A program made the position numbers and the translations under genes. The notes below the pieces were generated by a model. It did no database searches and was not told the DNA's origin. It saw nothing but the letters and a program-made list of their open reading frames with translations. Shown here one piece after another: positions 29,401-38,574 of a stretch of DNA of 64,000 bases (its first letter is position 1; every line of letters begins with the position of its first letter). The stretch comes from Zelonia costaricensis (lineage: Eukaryota; Euglenozoa; Kinetoplastea; Trypanosomatida; Trypanosomatidae), in NCBI GenBank assembly GCA_030849075.1, contig JASAOO010003526.1, forward strand, positions 26,004 to 90,003. The letters run 5' to 3'.

Positions 29401-30739
29401 AGGCGCCGACCCGCACAACATCGCCACGTCCACCACCGCCGTGGACTTGACAGGCGGCGGCGGCCGCGAGGATAGTCGACACGAGACGCCCTCGCATGTC
29501 CTGGAGTGGATGCGCACCACAGCGGACACGTCGCACGACGCCGGCGGTGCGGGTGCGGGTGCGGGTGCGGGGCTGCGCGAGTCCGACTCCCGCGGTCGCC
29601 GTGCCTCCGCGCTGCGTGAGGCGGCGACACGGCAGACCCCTGCTGACGGAGGTGGCTCCCCACTGCGCGGGCACACGCTGTCTCGCGCGAGTCAGATGCA
29701 GCTGGTGCCCGTGGCCGGCCAGGGGCCGGACGCAGCCGACACGTCGTCCACCGCGTCCTCCTTCTTTGTGCCCCATCAGCACTCTCCGCTTGAGGGCCCC
29801 GCGCGTGGCGCGCTGGTGGCCCACCTGCCGGCACCGTCTCCGCCACCTCCGCACCGGCACCCGAGTCCTTCGCCGTGGTCCACGGCCCACGCCGCGCCGG
29901 AAGACGGGCCCGTGCCGAGCGCCGACGCGCGAGGCCACGCGATGCGCAGCCCTCTGTCTGGCGCCTTTGCGCACGTGGACCGCTCGCTGCTCTCCGCGGC
30001 ACCGTCAGAGCGGGGCTGGGGCGGTGGCGGTAGCGGCGCCGCTGCTGCTGCTGCTGCTGCTTCCGGTGCTGCCGCCAGCAGCGGTCCTTCGGCCGCTTCC
30101 ATCGAGTGCCTGTGGGTTGATGTGGAGCGGCTAGAGCTGCCCGCAGACCTGCCCTCCCCCATCCCCCGGCTGTCCTGCTACTTCCACGTGCCGGCCGTTG
30201 GGAAGGAGGTGTGGCTGGAGGCACCGCCGACGCCGCGCTACACGTGGGCCTACACGCTGGACGTGCGGGACAGCAGGGCCGGCGCCTACGGCGTGGCGCT
30301 GCCCGTACGCCACGTCACCCAGCTCGCTAGCGCGCTGCGAGAGCCCCTTGTTGTGTTCCTGCTGGACGCCGACGTGCTCGCCTCCACGAGCGCCACGGCA
30401 GACGTGCGCAGCGGTGGGTCGTGTGTGTGGGGAATGGTGGTGTGTGAGTGGACGCAGGCCGTGCAGCACCCGAACGAGCCGCAGTCCTTCACGCTGCCCC
30501 TGCTGCGGAGTGATCAGACCGTCGTACGCGGGGCGGTGCTGCGACTCACGCTCACCGCCTCCACTCTCGGCGTGGGCACTCCGCAAGACCTCGCAGCTCA
30601 TCTCGTGCCGCCGAGCCACGGCGCCCTCGCCCCACCTCCGCCGCTGACGACGCCGCCGGCAGCGCCGCAGGAGCGTTCGATCGAGGAGGAGCTGTTGCGT
30701 CTCGAGTACGATCACCACACTGGGCGTGGCCGCACGTAG
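26435..30739 (+). CDS. RPGRIP1L-like coiled-coil and C2 domain protein (ciliary transition zone)
   Basis: A 1434-residue protein. The N-terminus carries the RPGRIP1/RPGRIP1L signature (DWQDSFFTLEERYRRLQQRF, from residue 27) that opens a short coil. After a disordered Ala/Ser/Pro segment, long coiled coils run from about 245 to 560 and 670-755. A C2 domain follows at about 768-970 (ENIFELFLGQL, FFDVTASFCVSMDALLLYYL). A low-complexity linker (about 975-1215) leads to a C-terminal C2-like domain at about 1225-1390 that corresponds in place to the RPGR-interacting domain. RPGRIP1L homologues (NPHP8, fantom) organise the transition zone at the base of cilia and flagella; a flagellar-base role is inferred here. 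Linkers contain Gly/Ala repeats coded by short trinucleotide runs (for example 30042-30061). Confidence 0.8.
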   Translation: MASSSARPASAGGAGAPPRAARPPGTDWQDSFFTLEERYRRLQQRFNEQGQELKLMKVARRKEAAPPTGPSLSSVSASARRPHRPASAAAVRHVAEPAPLTAGGGGGSSGAAADSSASAWMHGISQPQPSSAAQASPPPLVSARPSQWAAYEVSRNDDTASDAGDPAARGAPMSGANPFPVPQPPRMSTSAFATPPAHASPSSDAYVAVPSSAAAQAARAASVAEAAAWGEASALPDPAMVWGSDSQGSLQNYVVASALYHANEELRRKLNESSTTLQTLQQELASTRGQHAAGQTRLENVTAQLHQLVRERDLATQKHTNAAHTITDLERTLRDRIAEEEKVRFSLESQIAELRSRLVVGADSNDLLQKDVRSLLAETRDRTAEAMKLRSNLALTESALSSQRNVNENMLVELRSLNNQLIEERKRLLSATRESQLAALSQARVADLEQQLQRAREERNAIEREHVGLMSEFVHVTEDALRHARAEVRSDVADWKAAATHWEQVSQLLYKDIAERTQQHLQCRAECEDAQGQRDANALQVRALKEEVALLSARLDVVWPSHASDAKGLTAEEILAAFGRKDRAGVFLFDERRRRRAAALARRRRPRNAAGQEASAGDGDATEGAGSAAPARKGDAQDDAEDNLESPVEGEAEEDLGFDLAAAVLGDLPADPTTVACQIQELHEANATLLSEVHRLRLTNDLLQDRLSGVTGREKAERARVAAAEVSLQAREQAGHKVLERQLDRVAFLEAQVRSLRGYHVPANAPIEQVADNENIFELFLGQLVAAEVPVGVEVPDAFSTIFCSADFLVHETITTGTVRGFNGFFDVTASFCVSMDALLLYYLHTRHLLVQLHRVRDADEAAAAASVAVKPDSAVAEGREGSGTAVALAAIADAGERASSRSSTHPSLRMAEHMYETVAEGEVSLADIVLRGDCRHAERPTLKGHVRLCTPRGRHIASLEFRLTARRPYTGTFMQLVEDAAARAAAEGGADPHNIATSTTAVDLTGGGGREDSRHETPSHVLEWMRTTADTSHDAGGAGAGAGAGLRESDSRGRRASALREAATRQTPADGGGSPLRGHTLSRASQMQLVPVAGQGPDAADTSSTASSFFVPHQHSPLEGPARGALVAHLPAPSPPPPHRHPSPSPWSTAHAAPEDGPVPSADARGHAMRSPLSGAFAHVDRSLLSAAPSERGWGGGGSGAAAAAAAASGAAASSGPSAASIECLWVDVERLELPADLPSPIPRLSCYFHVPAVGKEVWLEAPPTPRYTWAYTLDVRDSRAGAYGVALPVRHVTQLASALREPLVVFLLDADVLASTSATADVRSGGSCVWGMVVCEWTQAVQHPNEPQSFTLPLLRSDQTVVRGAVLRLTLTASTLGVGTPQDLAAHLVPPSHGALAPPPPLTTPPAAPQERSIEEELLRLEYDHHTGRGRT

Positions 30740-31600
30740 AGTGGGGGACACAGGAGCGGAGGAAGTAACGACGTGCTGGGCTTCTTTCGTGGAGGGGCCG
30801 GAAGTGAGGAAAGGAGGCAGTGCTGTAGCGGGTAGTCAGCTGTGGGTGCCGTCTTGCACGCGGTGGCATACCCGCGCCGCTCCATAGCCCTCTCCCCTCT
30901 ATCTGCCCTCCAGCACACACCGACGAAGCGGGCAGCACACGAGCCCGCCTGTGCCTCGTACCCACCTTTGACTGCCCGATGAGTGCCATAGACGAGACAA
31001 CCTGAAAAGCTAGCTAGAGCTTCCGCTTCGCCAACGCGGAAAGCGGGTCTCCTGGTCAAGGAGAGGCCTCCGCTCCCCTCGCGCCGGTATCGCCCCCACG
31101 GCGCATCTCGCTGCGCAGGCTGCGCACAGTTTTTCTCTCACTTCCCTGCCTCATGCATGCCCGCGGCGGTTGTCCCTTTGTTGCGAACTTGAACTCTCGC
31201 ATTCTCCCTTGATGCTTCGCACTCGTCGTAGCTGCCCACGCAGGTCGCACAAACGTGCACACACGCACACACAACGCTGCGCACCAGTGCGAGCCACGTC
31301 CACCACTCACTCCGCTCTCTTTCTCCCTTTTTGGGCTTCCGCTGTACTCCTGCTTTGCCGTTTGGGCTTTGCCCTCGGTACGAGCACACACGCACGCCCT
31401 CGACGGAGCCCTCTTCTTCTGTCCTCGACGGCTCCGCTTGTTAGACACCCATCCCTGCCTTCTCTTCGTTCTCGTTCTTTGTCTGCCCTGCATCAGCGGC
31501 TGAGAGTATCAAGGCAGTTCACCGCGCGCACGGAGCTCTGCGCCCTCCACCCCCTTCTCCCCTTTCCGCCGCTCGCCATCCGCACCAGACCTTTGCGTGC
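30740..31600 (+). other. Intergenic spacer RPGRIP1L-like - hypothetical gene
   Basis: About 860 bp, no gene. The downstream part (about 31300-31600) is pyrimidine-rich and contains several AG acceptor candidates. Confidence 0.5.
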
Positions 31601-32680
31601 ATGAAGCAGCTGCGCATGCGAAAGCGCGAGAGCGCAGGCACCGACACGGATGCCACCCGCACTGCCACGGCCAGCGCCGCGCGCGCCGCTCTCGTGCCCT
31701 CTCCGCCGCCGGTGAACGGCAAGCCGCCCGGCTCCAACCCCAACGACGGCGCCGAAGCGCCAGCACCGACTGCGGCTGCCGCGGTGAAGTTCTCGTCGGA
31801 GCTGGACAACGCCGCGGTGGAGGCGTACCTCGAGTACCTCACCCGTCCACACAACAGCTGGGGCAGCGCCACGCGGCACCTGGCCCTCCGCCGCGAGGTG
31901 ATCAAGGAGCACCGCAACTCCGTCTTCGCCCGCTCGCTGGCCTCCTCCCGGCACGCGTCCTTTGCCTCGTCCACGGCGCGCAGCGAGGGCGGTGGCGGGG
32001 ATGGGTTCGACACGATGGAGGGGAGTCTGGCGTCGTCTGTGGCCTCCGCCCCGGCCGGCTTCCCTCGGGCGGCCTCGAACAGCAGCAAGTCCGCCACCGG
32101 CATGCTGCGCAAGGGCCGCCTGGCCGAGGCGGGGCCTTCGCCATCCCCGTTTGAGGGCACCGTGGAGTCGCTGCGCCTCTTCAACCGCACCGCCTCCAGC
32201 GACGCGTCTGCCCTCACCGCGCCGGGCAGCCGCAGCAGTGTGGTGAGTGGAGCCGGCCAGCGCGCCGCCTTCAACCGCGGCCGCCTCTCACGTGGACCAG
32301 CCCTGGCCGCAGCCCCACGGTCCCGTGGGCAGACTTCGCCATCAACCACTTCGGCGACCTCTGGCATGGCGTCCACGGCCCCGCGGCGGCTCACAGCGGG
32401 CCTAGCTCCAGGTGGTGCGGGAGGGCCGGCGCTCTCGGTCGGCGGCACGCAGCTGCAAACCGCCGGCGTCAACTCGTTTGTGATCAGCGGGCAGGCGTCT
32501 GCCGCGGCGGGCCGCACCGCTTCACGCGACGGCGCAGACGCCGCGGGCACGCTGGCCGTCGTGGCTCCGTCCCGTGGTGGTGGTGGCAGCGGTGGCGCAC
32601 AGGCGATGGCCCCGCTGGGGGAGTGGAAGGGCCGCGCCGGTGTACCGCGGCGAGCCCCAGCGCCACGTCCGACGAAGTGA
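31601..32680 (+). CDS. Hypothetical Ser/Ala-rich disordered protein
   Basis: A 359-residue protein I do not recognise. After a basic start (MKQLRMRKRES), one short segment at about 62-110 looks ordered (SELDNAAVEAYLEYLTRP, then helical RHLALRREVIKEHRNS) and could be a conserved helical motif. The rest is low-complexity Ser/Ala/Gly/Pro with scattered Arg and many possible phosphorylation sites. No membrane segment or signal peptide is seen. GC3-rich codon use matches neighbouring genes, which supports real coding. It lies between two probable cytoskeletal/signalling genes, but no role can be inferred. Confidence 0.75.
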   Translation: MKQLRMRKRESAGTDTDATRTATASAARAALVPSPPPVNGKPPGSNPNDGAEAPAPTAAAAVKFSSELDNAAVEAYLEYLTRPHNSWGSATRHLALRREVIKEHRNSVFARSLASSRHASFASSTARSEGGGGDGFDTMEGSLASSVASAPAGFPRAASNSSKSATGMLRKGRLAEAGPSPSPFEGTVESLRLFNRTASSDASALTAPGSRSSVVSGAGQRAAFNRGRLSRGPALAAAPRSRGQTSPSTTSATSGMASTAPRRLTAGLAPGGAGGPALSVGGTQLQTAGVNSFVISGQASAAAGRTASRDGADAAGTLAVVAPSRGGGGSGGAQAMAPLGEWKGRAGVPRRAPAPRPTK

Positions 32681-33722
32681 GAGAAGCGTGTGTGCCTGCG
32701 CCTGTACGTGTGTGTGCGTGTGTGTGTGTTCGTGTGCTCACGTGGCCGAGTACGCCTTCTCCTTCTCCCCGCTTACTTCCCTGTTTCCTCTCTTCGTTGA
32801 CATGTAGACTCTCACGAGCGGACGCCTTGCCGCCAGCAGCCGTGTGTGAAGTCGTGTCTTTCTTCACCTTCCGTTGCCCCCGTCCACCCTTCCCGCTCTC
32901 TTCTTCTTCCCCCACGAGTGGGGAAGGACGCGCAGGTGATGGGCAACTGCACGATTTGGAAAACGTTTGCTGGAACGCTGCTGGAAGTCAACGAGACAAC
33001 CCGAGAAGGCGCGCCTTCGTGTACTTGTGAGAAGAAAGGGAAGCGGGTGTGAGGAGAGGGGGGAGGAGGAGGAGCAGGGAGGGAGGCTGCGCTGCAAGGC
33101 GTGTGCTTTCCCGTACCACTGAGGCGCCCTTACAACTCCCCCGAACTCGCAGGCACCCGCTGATGCCCCAAAATGGCGAGGATGCAGCAACGCGGCGTGT
33201 CCTCCGCTCTCTGGCTGCGTGCGCGATTGCGCGTCTTGCACCCTGTTGTAGCACGGCTGCCCCGTCCACTCTCGTTTTCCTCTCTCCCTCGCCCTCGCGT
33301 TGTCTCACACAAACGCCCTTCTCTCCTGCCTTCCGCTTTTGTTTTCCTTGTCGCCCCGTGACTCCCAACGCATGGCTGCAACGTGCTGTTACGTGAAGCG
33401 GCAGGTTCATCCAGACGTCCTAGGTCGACGTCCCACTTTGTACACACACAACACACCAACACAAACGCACGCACACACACTCGCGTGCCCACTTTCCCTC
33501 TGCTTTTCACCCTTATTCAATTCTCCACCACGTGTGTCGCCACCCTTACCCCCCCCTCCCCCCCCCGCGACACGCCTCGCCCGTTCAGCAGCTGCATCGC
33601 TTTGCTGTTCGGCTTCCTTCGAGATCTCTGTGCGGGGACTGCCTGACGAGACGGCGTCGAAGCGGCGTCACTTTTCGGTTTGCTTGTCCGCCTCTTCTCC
33701 CCCGGAGAAACATTCAAGCCCC
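32681..33722 (+). other. Intergenic spacer before Rictor-like gene
   Basis: About 1 kb, no gene. GT run at 32709-32732. The last 300 bp contain CA runs (about 33441-33480) and a C-rich tract (33549-33569). The frame is open upstream of the chosen start of the next gene but lacks conserved sequence. Confidence 0.5.
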
Positions 33723-36700
33723 ATGGCGACGGCGGCGATGCCCAAGGAGGCGGTGGAGGTGCTGCAACAGTACACCATTGACCTCAAGGACTTCAACAAG
33801 GCCCGTGTGCGGTACAACGCGGTGCTGCAGAAGGAGCTGATGCCGCCCGCCGAGGAGGAGGGCAACGCCGACGTCTTGGCCGCCACCCACGCCGCCCAGG
33901 ACCAGCTGCGCGCCGCCTGGCAGGAGTACATCGCCTCGGTGCAGCAGTACTTCAGCCGCGTCGTGCGATCCACACTCGGCGAGCTCCTCGTCGACCCCTC
34001 GCGGCGCGCCTCCGCTGTCGGCATCTCTGCCAACGACGTGGGCAGCATTGCCGCCTCCAAGGCGTCGCGCGAGGAGAACTCAGGCCCGCTCGCCGGCTCC
34101 AGCCCCGCCTCGTCGCCCAGAAGCGCCGCACGCCCCAACGCCGGCCGCCTTTCCCTCAGCGCCAACACCATCAGTATTCCCGTCCCGGGCAGCGGCGGGC
34201 TCGGCGGGGGCGCCGTCACTGGGGCTGGCTCGGTCTCGGACCTGAACAGCCGTGCCGAGCGGCTCAGCGACTTCTGCGCGCTGTGCGAGAAGTGGTACGT
34301 GAACAACGAGGTTGTCTTTGAACTGCCAGAGCCGGGGGCGCTGGCGCGGTTGGCGGCGGCGGCGGTGGCCTCGGTGAGTCGCCTCCTGCGTCTGCTCGGC
34401 ATGCGAGTGGCGTGCGTGTGCGCCGGCAGCAGCGCCTTTCTGCGTGCCTTCATGGGGGACGCCGAGGCGGTCCGCTGGGCTGCCTTCTGCGGCGACCGCG
34501 GCCTCAACGCGGAGGTCGACGCGCTGCTGGCGCTGATGGATCGCGTGCTGCAGCTCAACCTTGCGGACCCCAAGGCCTTCCCCCGAGTGCCCTTTGGCTG
34601 GCTCTACCGGCTCGGCTCGCTGCTCGAGCACCCCGACTCCGTCGCCAGCGCGCTGCCGAAGCGCCGCAGCGCTGCCGTGCGGGTGGCGCTCCAGCTGCTG
34701 CGCCACCGCACGGACCAGGCGACAGCGATGGGACTGCACAACATACTGCTCAACGCGTGCATCGAGCCGAACGGGTGCGTGACACCGGACGAGGCGCAGC
34801 TGGTGGTGCGCACGCTGCTGGACCTCTTTGACGCCCCCAGCACGCGGCAGTACCTTAAAATCACCGACCTGCGTACGCTCTTCGCGCCCTTTCTGTCGAC
34901 CGCCGAGTCGAGCGGGGTGGCGCTGCTGACGATGCAGAACAACGCGAAGAACCTCATCGTGACGGTTCTCTGCACGTGGGTGGGCAACTTGTGGGTCAGC
35001 TCCGAGGTGGCCGGGCTGCGCTCGCTGATCGACGTCCTGCACCTGCCCGGCTCGCTCGACACGAAGATGGTCATCATCACGCTCTTCAACAAGCTGCTGA
35101 CTCGCCTCGCCCCCCACCGCGGGATTGGGCCGATGGACACGTGGAAGGGCTTCGAGGACGACCGCCTGCGCAAGGCGGCACTCGACGCGGAGCTGGCCGA
35201 GGCCATGGAGGCCGACGCTGGCAGCAGCGTGCCAACCGAGTCGCAGTACGCGACGAACAGCAGCTTCTTGTGCGACTTCACCCTGACGGACTCCGGCGGC
35301 AGCGGTGGCTCGGCGCTGTTCGACGACTTCATTCCCACCACCAAGGCTCTCGGCTATCACGTCATGGACCCGCTGCTGGGGCGCGTGCTGATGTGCCTCA
35401 ACTACCACGGCCTCCCCTACGCGCTGACCCAGGTCATGCAGACGGTGAACAAGAACCGCGTCATCACGGCGGCGGCGTCGAGTCTGCTGCAGGACATTTT
35501 TGTGCTCATGGACACGGTGCTGCCCCAGGTCATCGTCTTCAAGCTGCACGAGGCCTTCAACAAGGCGGTTGGCCGGCTGGCAAACGACGGCAGTCTCTTC
35601 GTGGGCGGCCTCACCTCGCAGCTCTTCCGCAGCTACAAAAAGAACGGCGGCGTGGGCGGCGGCGGCGGCACAATGGAGCCGGTGGCAACGACGACGTCGA
35701 CCATTCAGATGCCCATCACCGCACTCAACACACCCGGCACACTCGACGTCGACGACGTCACCTTTGCCACAATGCTGCAGGATGCGAAGGTGGACCGCTC
35801 AAAGGGCTGCCAGACGTGGGCCTTCGACATCCTCGTGACGCTGGTGCAGGGCCCGCTGCACCTGCCCCGGCGCTTCCGAGCCGCACGCGACCTCGTCGAG
35901 ACACTCGTGCTCTTCTTCACGCCGTCCGCGCAGTCGAGCACGCCGCTCGTCCGGTCCACCTTCATCGCGCTTCCTCCCGACGCGGTGTCGCCGCAGGTGT
36001 GTGTGCTCGGCGTGGAGCTGATCGATCTCCTGCTGAGCACGCGGGAGGGGGCTGCACTGCTGGAGCACATCGGCTTTGTGACGGCCGTGTCGCAGATGCT
36101 CAAGGAGGTGCGCATCGGCAAGCCCGTTGTCCTGCGCCGCGCCGTGGTCACCACGCGCGTTGGGCAGGCGCTGCTGCGCATGGCGGGTCGCATGTCGGCC
36201 CACGCCAACGGTCTGCTGCTCATGCGCGACCACGGCATCTACTCACTCGTCGACAGCATGTTCTGGAAGCTCAAGGGCCCGCGACTGGAGAGTCCCACGG
36301 AGGAGGACACCCTACACGACGTGTGCTACCAGCTGCTGCAGTACCTGTACCTAGGTGCCGTGCCCAACTACGGCGTCTGCGAGGACATCCGCCACACCTT
36401 CCGCACCGCGCTGACAAACCCGAGCAACACCATCCGGCTGTGCGCGGCCCAGCAGCTTAAGAAGGCGGTCTGGCGCGACCTGTCCACGTCGATGAAGTGG
36501 GGCATCGAGACGCTGCTGCAAGCGCTGCACGACGACTTCTTCAGCGTCATCGAGAGCGCCTTCAAGCTTCTGCTCAGCATCTGCCTCTGCTCCGACGAGG
36601 GCCTTGACTACGTGATCGAGTGCTTCCCGACAGTGCTCATGGAGAGCGAGGTGATACTGAGCCACGCGAAGCAGCTCCGGCTCGACGTGTTGCTCTACCG

Positions 36701-38501
36701 CGTGGCCAGCCGGCCTGCGGGGTTTCGCTTCCTGCAGTGTTACGGTTGGGTGGAGAAGGAGCTGCAGCGGTGGGAGGCGACGGAGTCGGTGCAGTACACG
36801 ATTATGCTGGAGCGCCTGCAGTGCGCCGACGGAGGTGCCGCGGGGGCGGGGGCTGCCGCTGGCCCTGCCGGCGCGGGCGTCCGCACCGCCTCCACGACCG
36901 CGGGTGGTGGCCGCTCGGGGGCGGGCAGCATGTTCATGTCGCCCACCGGCAGCGACCCGTCGCGCCGGCACGCGCGGTCTTACTCGGACACCCTCGGCGC
37001 GATGTACGGCCGCGGCGCGGGCAACGCCTCGTACCTTCCGCTGCTCACCGCCGCCGCCGCCTCTGGCGCCAACTTCTTCCCGGTGCACTTCGCCGCCGTG
37101 CTGTGCAGCTCCGTCGAGGGGTGTGCGATGTTCCGGCATAGCAAGCTGTGGACCCGGTCGGTGCAGCGCCTGCTGGAGCAGCCGCTGCCGCCGGACATCG
37201 TCTACGACGACTCGCTGAGCGACGAGGATGACACGAGCTCGGGCGACAGCAGTGACGACGAGTTCGGCGTCACCACCGACGCCACGCGGTACATGCGGCA
37301 GCAGCAGCAGCAGCAGGCCCAGGGCGGGCAGCAGCAACAGGGCGGGCGCGCTGCGAACGGGACGAGCACCGCGTACTTCAACAACGGCATCGGTGGTGGC
37401 GGCGTCGGTGGCGGCGGGCTCGGGGCCGGCGGCGCGTCGATCCCGGCGCACGGCACACTGGCCAACTCGGCCGCCGTCCCGCACTTCAGCGTGGCGGCCG
37501 ACTACATGACCAACTCGATGAGCGCCGGGGCGCGGGGCCGCGACGGGCTGCGCGCCGGCCCGGGCACCTCTCCCGGCAACACGAACGGCGGCATTGGTGG
37601 CGGCTTCGGGGTGAGCGGGGGCGCTGTGAACGGCAACATGGGTGGCGGTGGGGCGCTCGGCTACGGCGCTGGTGGGGCTGGCGGCGGCTTCGGGGCCTCG
37701 GACCCGACCAACATGGCCACGGCGCGCGAGATCGAGCTGCTGAAGAAGGGCTATCTGTCTGCGCCGTCCTCCAAGATCATCTCTGCCTCGCGCTTCTACA
37801 AGTCCTCTGGTCAGTCCTTCTCACTCGACTGCGTCGGCGACATCGTGACGCTGAAGGACGCCATTTTGTGCGTCGCCGAGGTGGGCTCGACGGAGGTCGG
37901 CTTCGGACTCGTGCTCTCCGTGCCCGGGCTGCAGCGCCGCTTCATCGCACTCTCTCGCTTCGCCTCCACCATTTCGGTGCGCTGCGTGGCGCTGCTCGGC
38001 AGCGCGATCATCGCCCGCTCCCGGCGCGGCGGAGACGACATGCTGAAGAAGGGCTACACAGTGCTGCTCAACTCCAACGCGTACGTGAGTGCCGAGGGCA
38101 TTCCGTACTCGGTGTCTTTTGCGCAGATGAAGCCGTCAAAGTGGGTGACGATCGCCCGCAAGGTGGCGCCGAACAACACGGCGGCGCGGCACGCGCACGC
38201 AGACTCGATGCCGCTGCCCAACGCGCACGAGGTGCCGCGCCGCATCCTGGACAGCCTGTACGCCCTCTCGAACCCCGTCAGCTGCGAGAATTCTAAGAAA
38301 ACGCTTTACAAGATGATGAAGCGACGGCCGCAGCTCTTCCTCCAGCCCGAGGTGCGCCGCCTCTGCCTGGATGTGTCTTTCACGTACCGAATGCACTACA
38401 AGGAGCGTCGCTTCCTCGTGGACCTGCTCGACAACGCCCAGCTGACGGCAGGAACGCCGACCAACACGAAGGCGGCTCGTACACACACCTCGCGGTCGTA
38501 G
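33723..38501 (+). CDS. Rictor/AVO3-like TOR complex 2 subunit
   Basis: A 1592-residue, mostly helical-repeat protein. Several blocks follow the Rictor/Pianissimo/AVO3 layout. There is a long N-terminal armadillo-like part (about 190-700). A RasGEF_N_2-like stretch lies near 796-843 (LLRMAGRMSAHANGLLLMRD). A C-terminal Rictor_V-like domain lies near 1371-1453 (LKDAILCVAEVGSTEVGF, then SVRCVALLGSAIIARSRRGG and LKKGYTVLLNS), matching the family pattern of an 'IGxIGS' helix followed by 'RGTxFxxLGLI' and 'GW'. Between them sits a Gly/Gln-rich disordered insert (about 1189-1329). TORC2 controls cell polarity, cytoskeleton and AGC kinases. Identity is by pattern reading; a profile search would confirm. 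The ATG at 33723 starts a hydrophilic helical N-terminus and follows the pyrimidine-rich leader. Confidence 0.72.
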   Translation: MATAAMPKEAVEVLQQYTIDLKDFNKARVRYNAVLQKELMPPAEEEGNADVLAATHAAQDQLRAAWQEYIASVQQYFSRVVRSTLGELLVDPSRRASAVGISANDVGSIAASKASREENSGPLAGSSPASSPRSAARPNAGRLSLSANTISIPVPGSGGLGGGAVTGAGSVSDLNSRAERLSDFCALCEKWYVNNEVVFELPEPGALARLAAAAVASVSRLLRLLGMRVACVCAGSSAFLRAFMGDAEAVRWAAFCGDRGLNAEVDALLALMDRVLQLNLADPKAFPRVPFGWLYRLGSLLEHPDSVASALPKRRSAAVRVALQLLRHRTDQATAMGLHNILLNACIEPNGCVTPDEAQLVVRTLLDLFDAPSTRQYLKITDLRTLFAPFLSTAESSGVALLTMQNNAKNLIVTVLCTWVGNLWVSSEVAGLRSLIDVLHLPGSLDTKMVIITLFNKLLTRLAPHRGIGPMDTWKGFEDDRLRKAALDAELAEAMEADAGSSVPTESQYATNSSFLCDFTLTDSGGSGGSALFDDFIPTTKALGYHVMDPLLGRVLMCLNYHGLPYALTQVMQTVNKNRVITAAASSLLQDIFVLMDTVLPQVIVFKLHEAFNKAVGRLANDGSLFVGGLTSQLFRSYKKNGGVGGGGGTMEPVATTTSTIQMPITALNTPGTLDVDDVTFATMLQDAKVDRSKGCQTWAFDILVTLVQGPLHLPRRFRAARDLVETLVLFFTPSAQSSTPLVRSTFIALPPDAVSPQVCVLGVELIDLLLSTREGAALLEHIGFVTAVSQMLKEVRIGKPVVLRRAVVTTRVGQALLRMAGRMSAHANGLLLMRDHGIYSLVDSMFWKLKGPRLESPTEEDTLHDVCYQLLQYLYLGAVPNYGVCEDIRHTFRTALTNPSNTIRLCAAQQLKKAVWRDLSTSMKWGIETLLQALHDDFFSVIESAFKLLLSICLCSDEGLDYVIECFPTVLMESEVILSHAKQLRLDVLLYRVASRPAGFRFLQCYGWVEKELQRWEATESVQYTIMLERLQCADGGAAGAGAAAGPAGAGVRTASTTAGGGRSGAGSMFMSPTGSDPSRRHARSYSDTLGAMYGRGAGNASYLPLLTAAAASGANFFPVHFAAVLCSSVEGCAMFRHSKLWTRSVQRLLEQPLPPDIVYDDSLSDEDDTSSGDSSDDEFGVTTDATRYMRQQQQQQAQGGQQQQGGRAANGTSTAYFNNGIGGGGVGGGGLGAGGASIPAHGTLANSAAVPHFSVAADYMTNSMSAGARGRDGLRAGPGTSPGNTNGGIGGGFGVSGGAVNGNMGGGGALGYGAGGAGGGFGASDPTNMATAREIELLKKGYLSAPSSKIISASRFYKSSGQSFSLDCVGDIVTLKDAILCVAEVGSTEVGFGLVLSVPGLQRRFIALSRFASTISVRCVALLGSAIIARSRRGGDDMLKKGYTVLLNSNAYVSAEGIPYSVSFAQMKPSKWVTIARKVAPNNTAARHAHADSMPLPNAHEVPRRILDSLYALSNPVSCENSKKTLYKMMKRRPQLFLQPEVRRLCLDVSFTYRMHYKERRFLVDLLDNAQLTAGTPTNTKAARTHTSRS

Positions 38502-38541
38502 TGCTCGTGAGTCGGCCCGCGTGCGTAGGTGCGCAAGTGCG

Positions 38542-38574
<33 letters not shown>

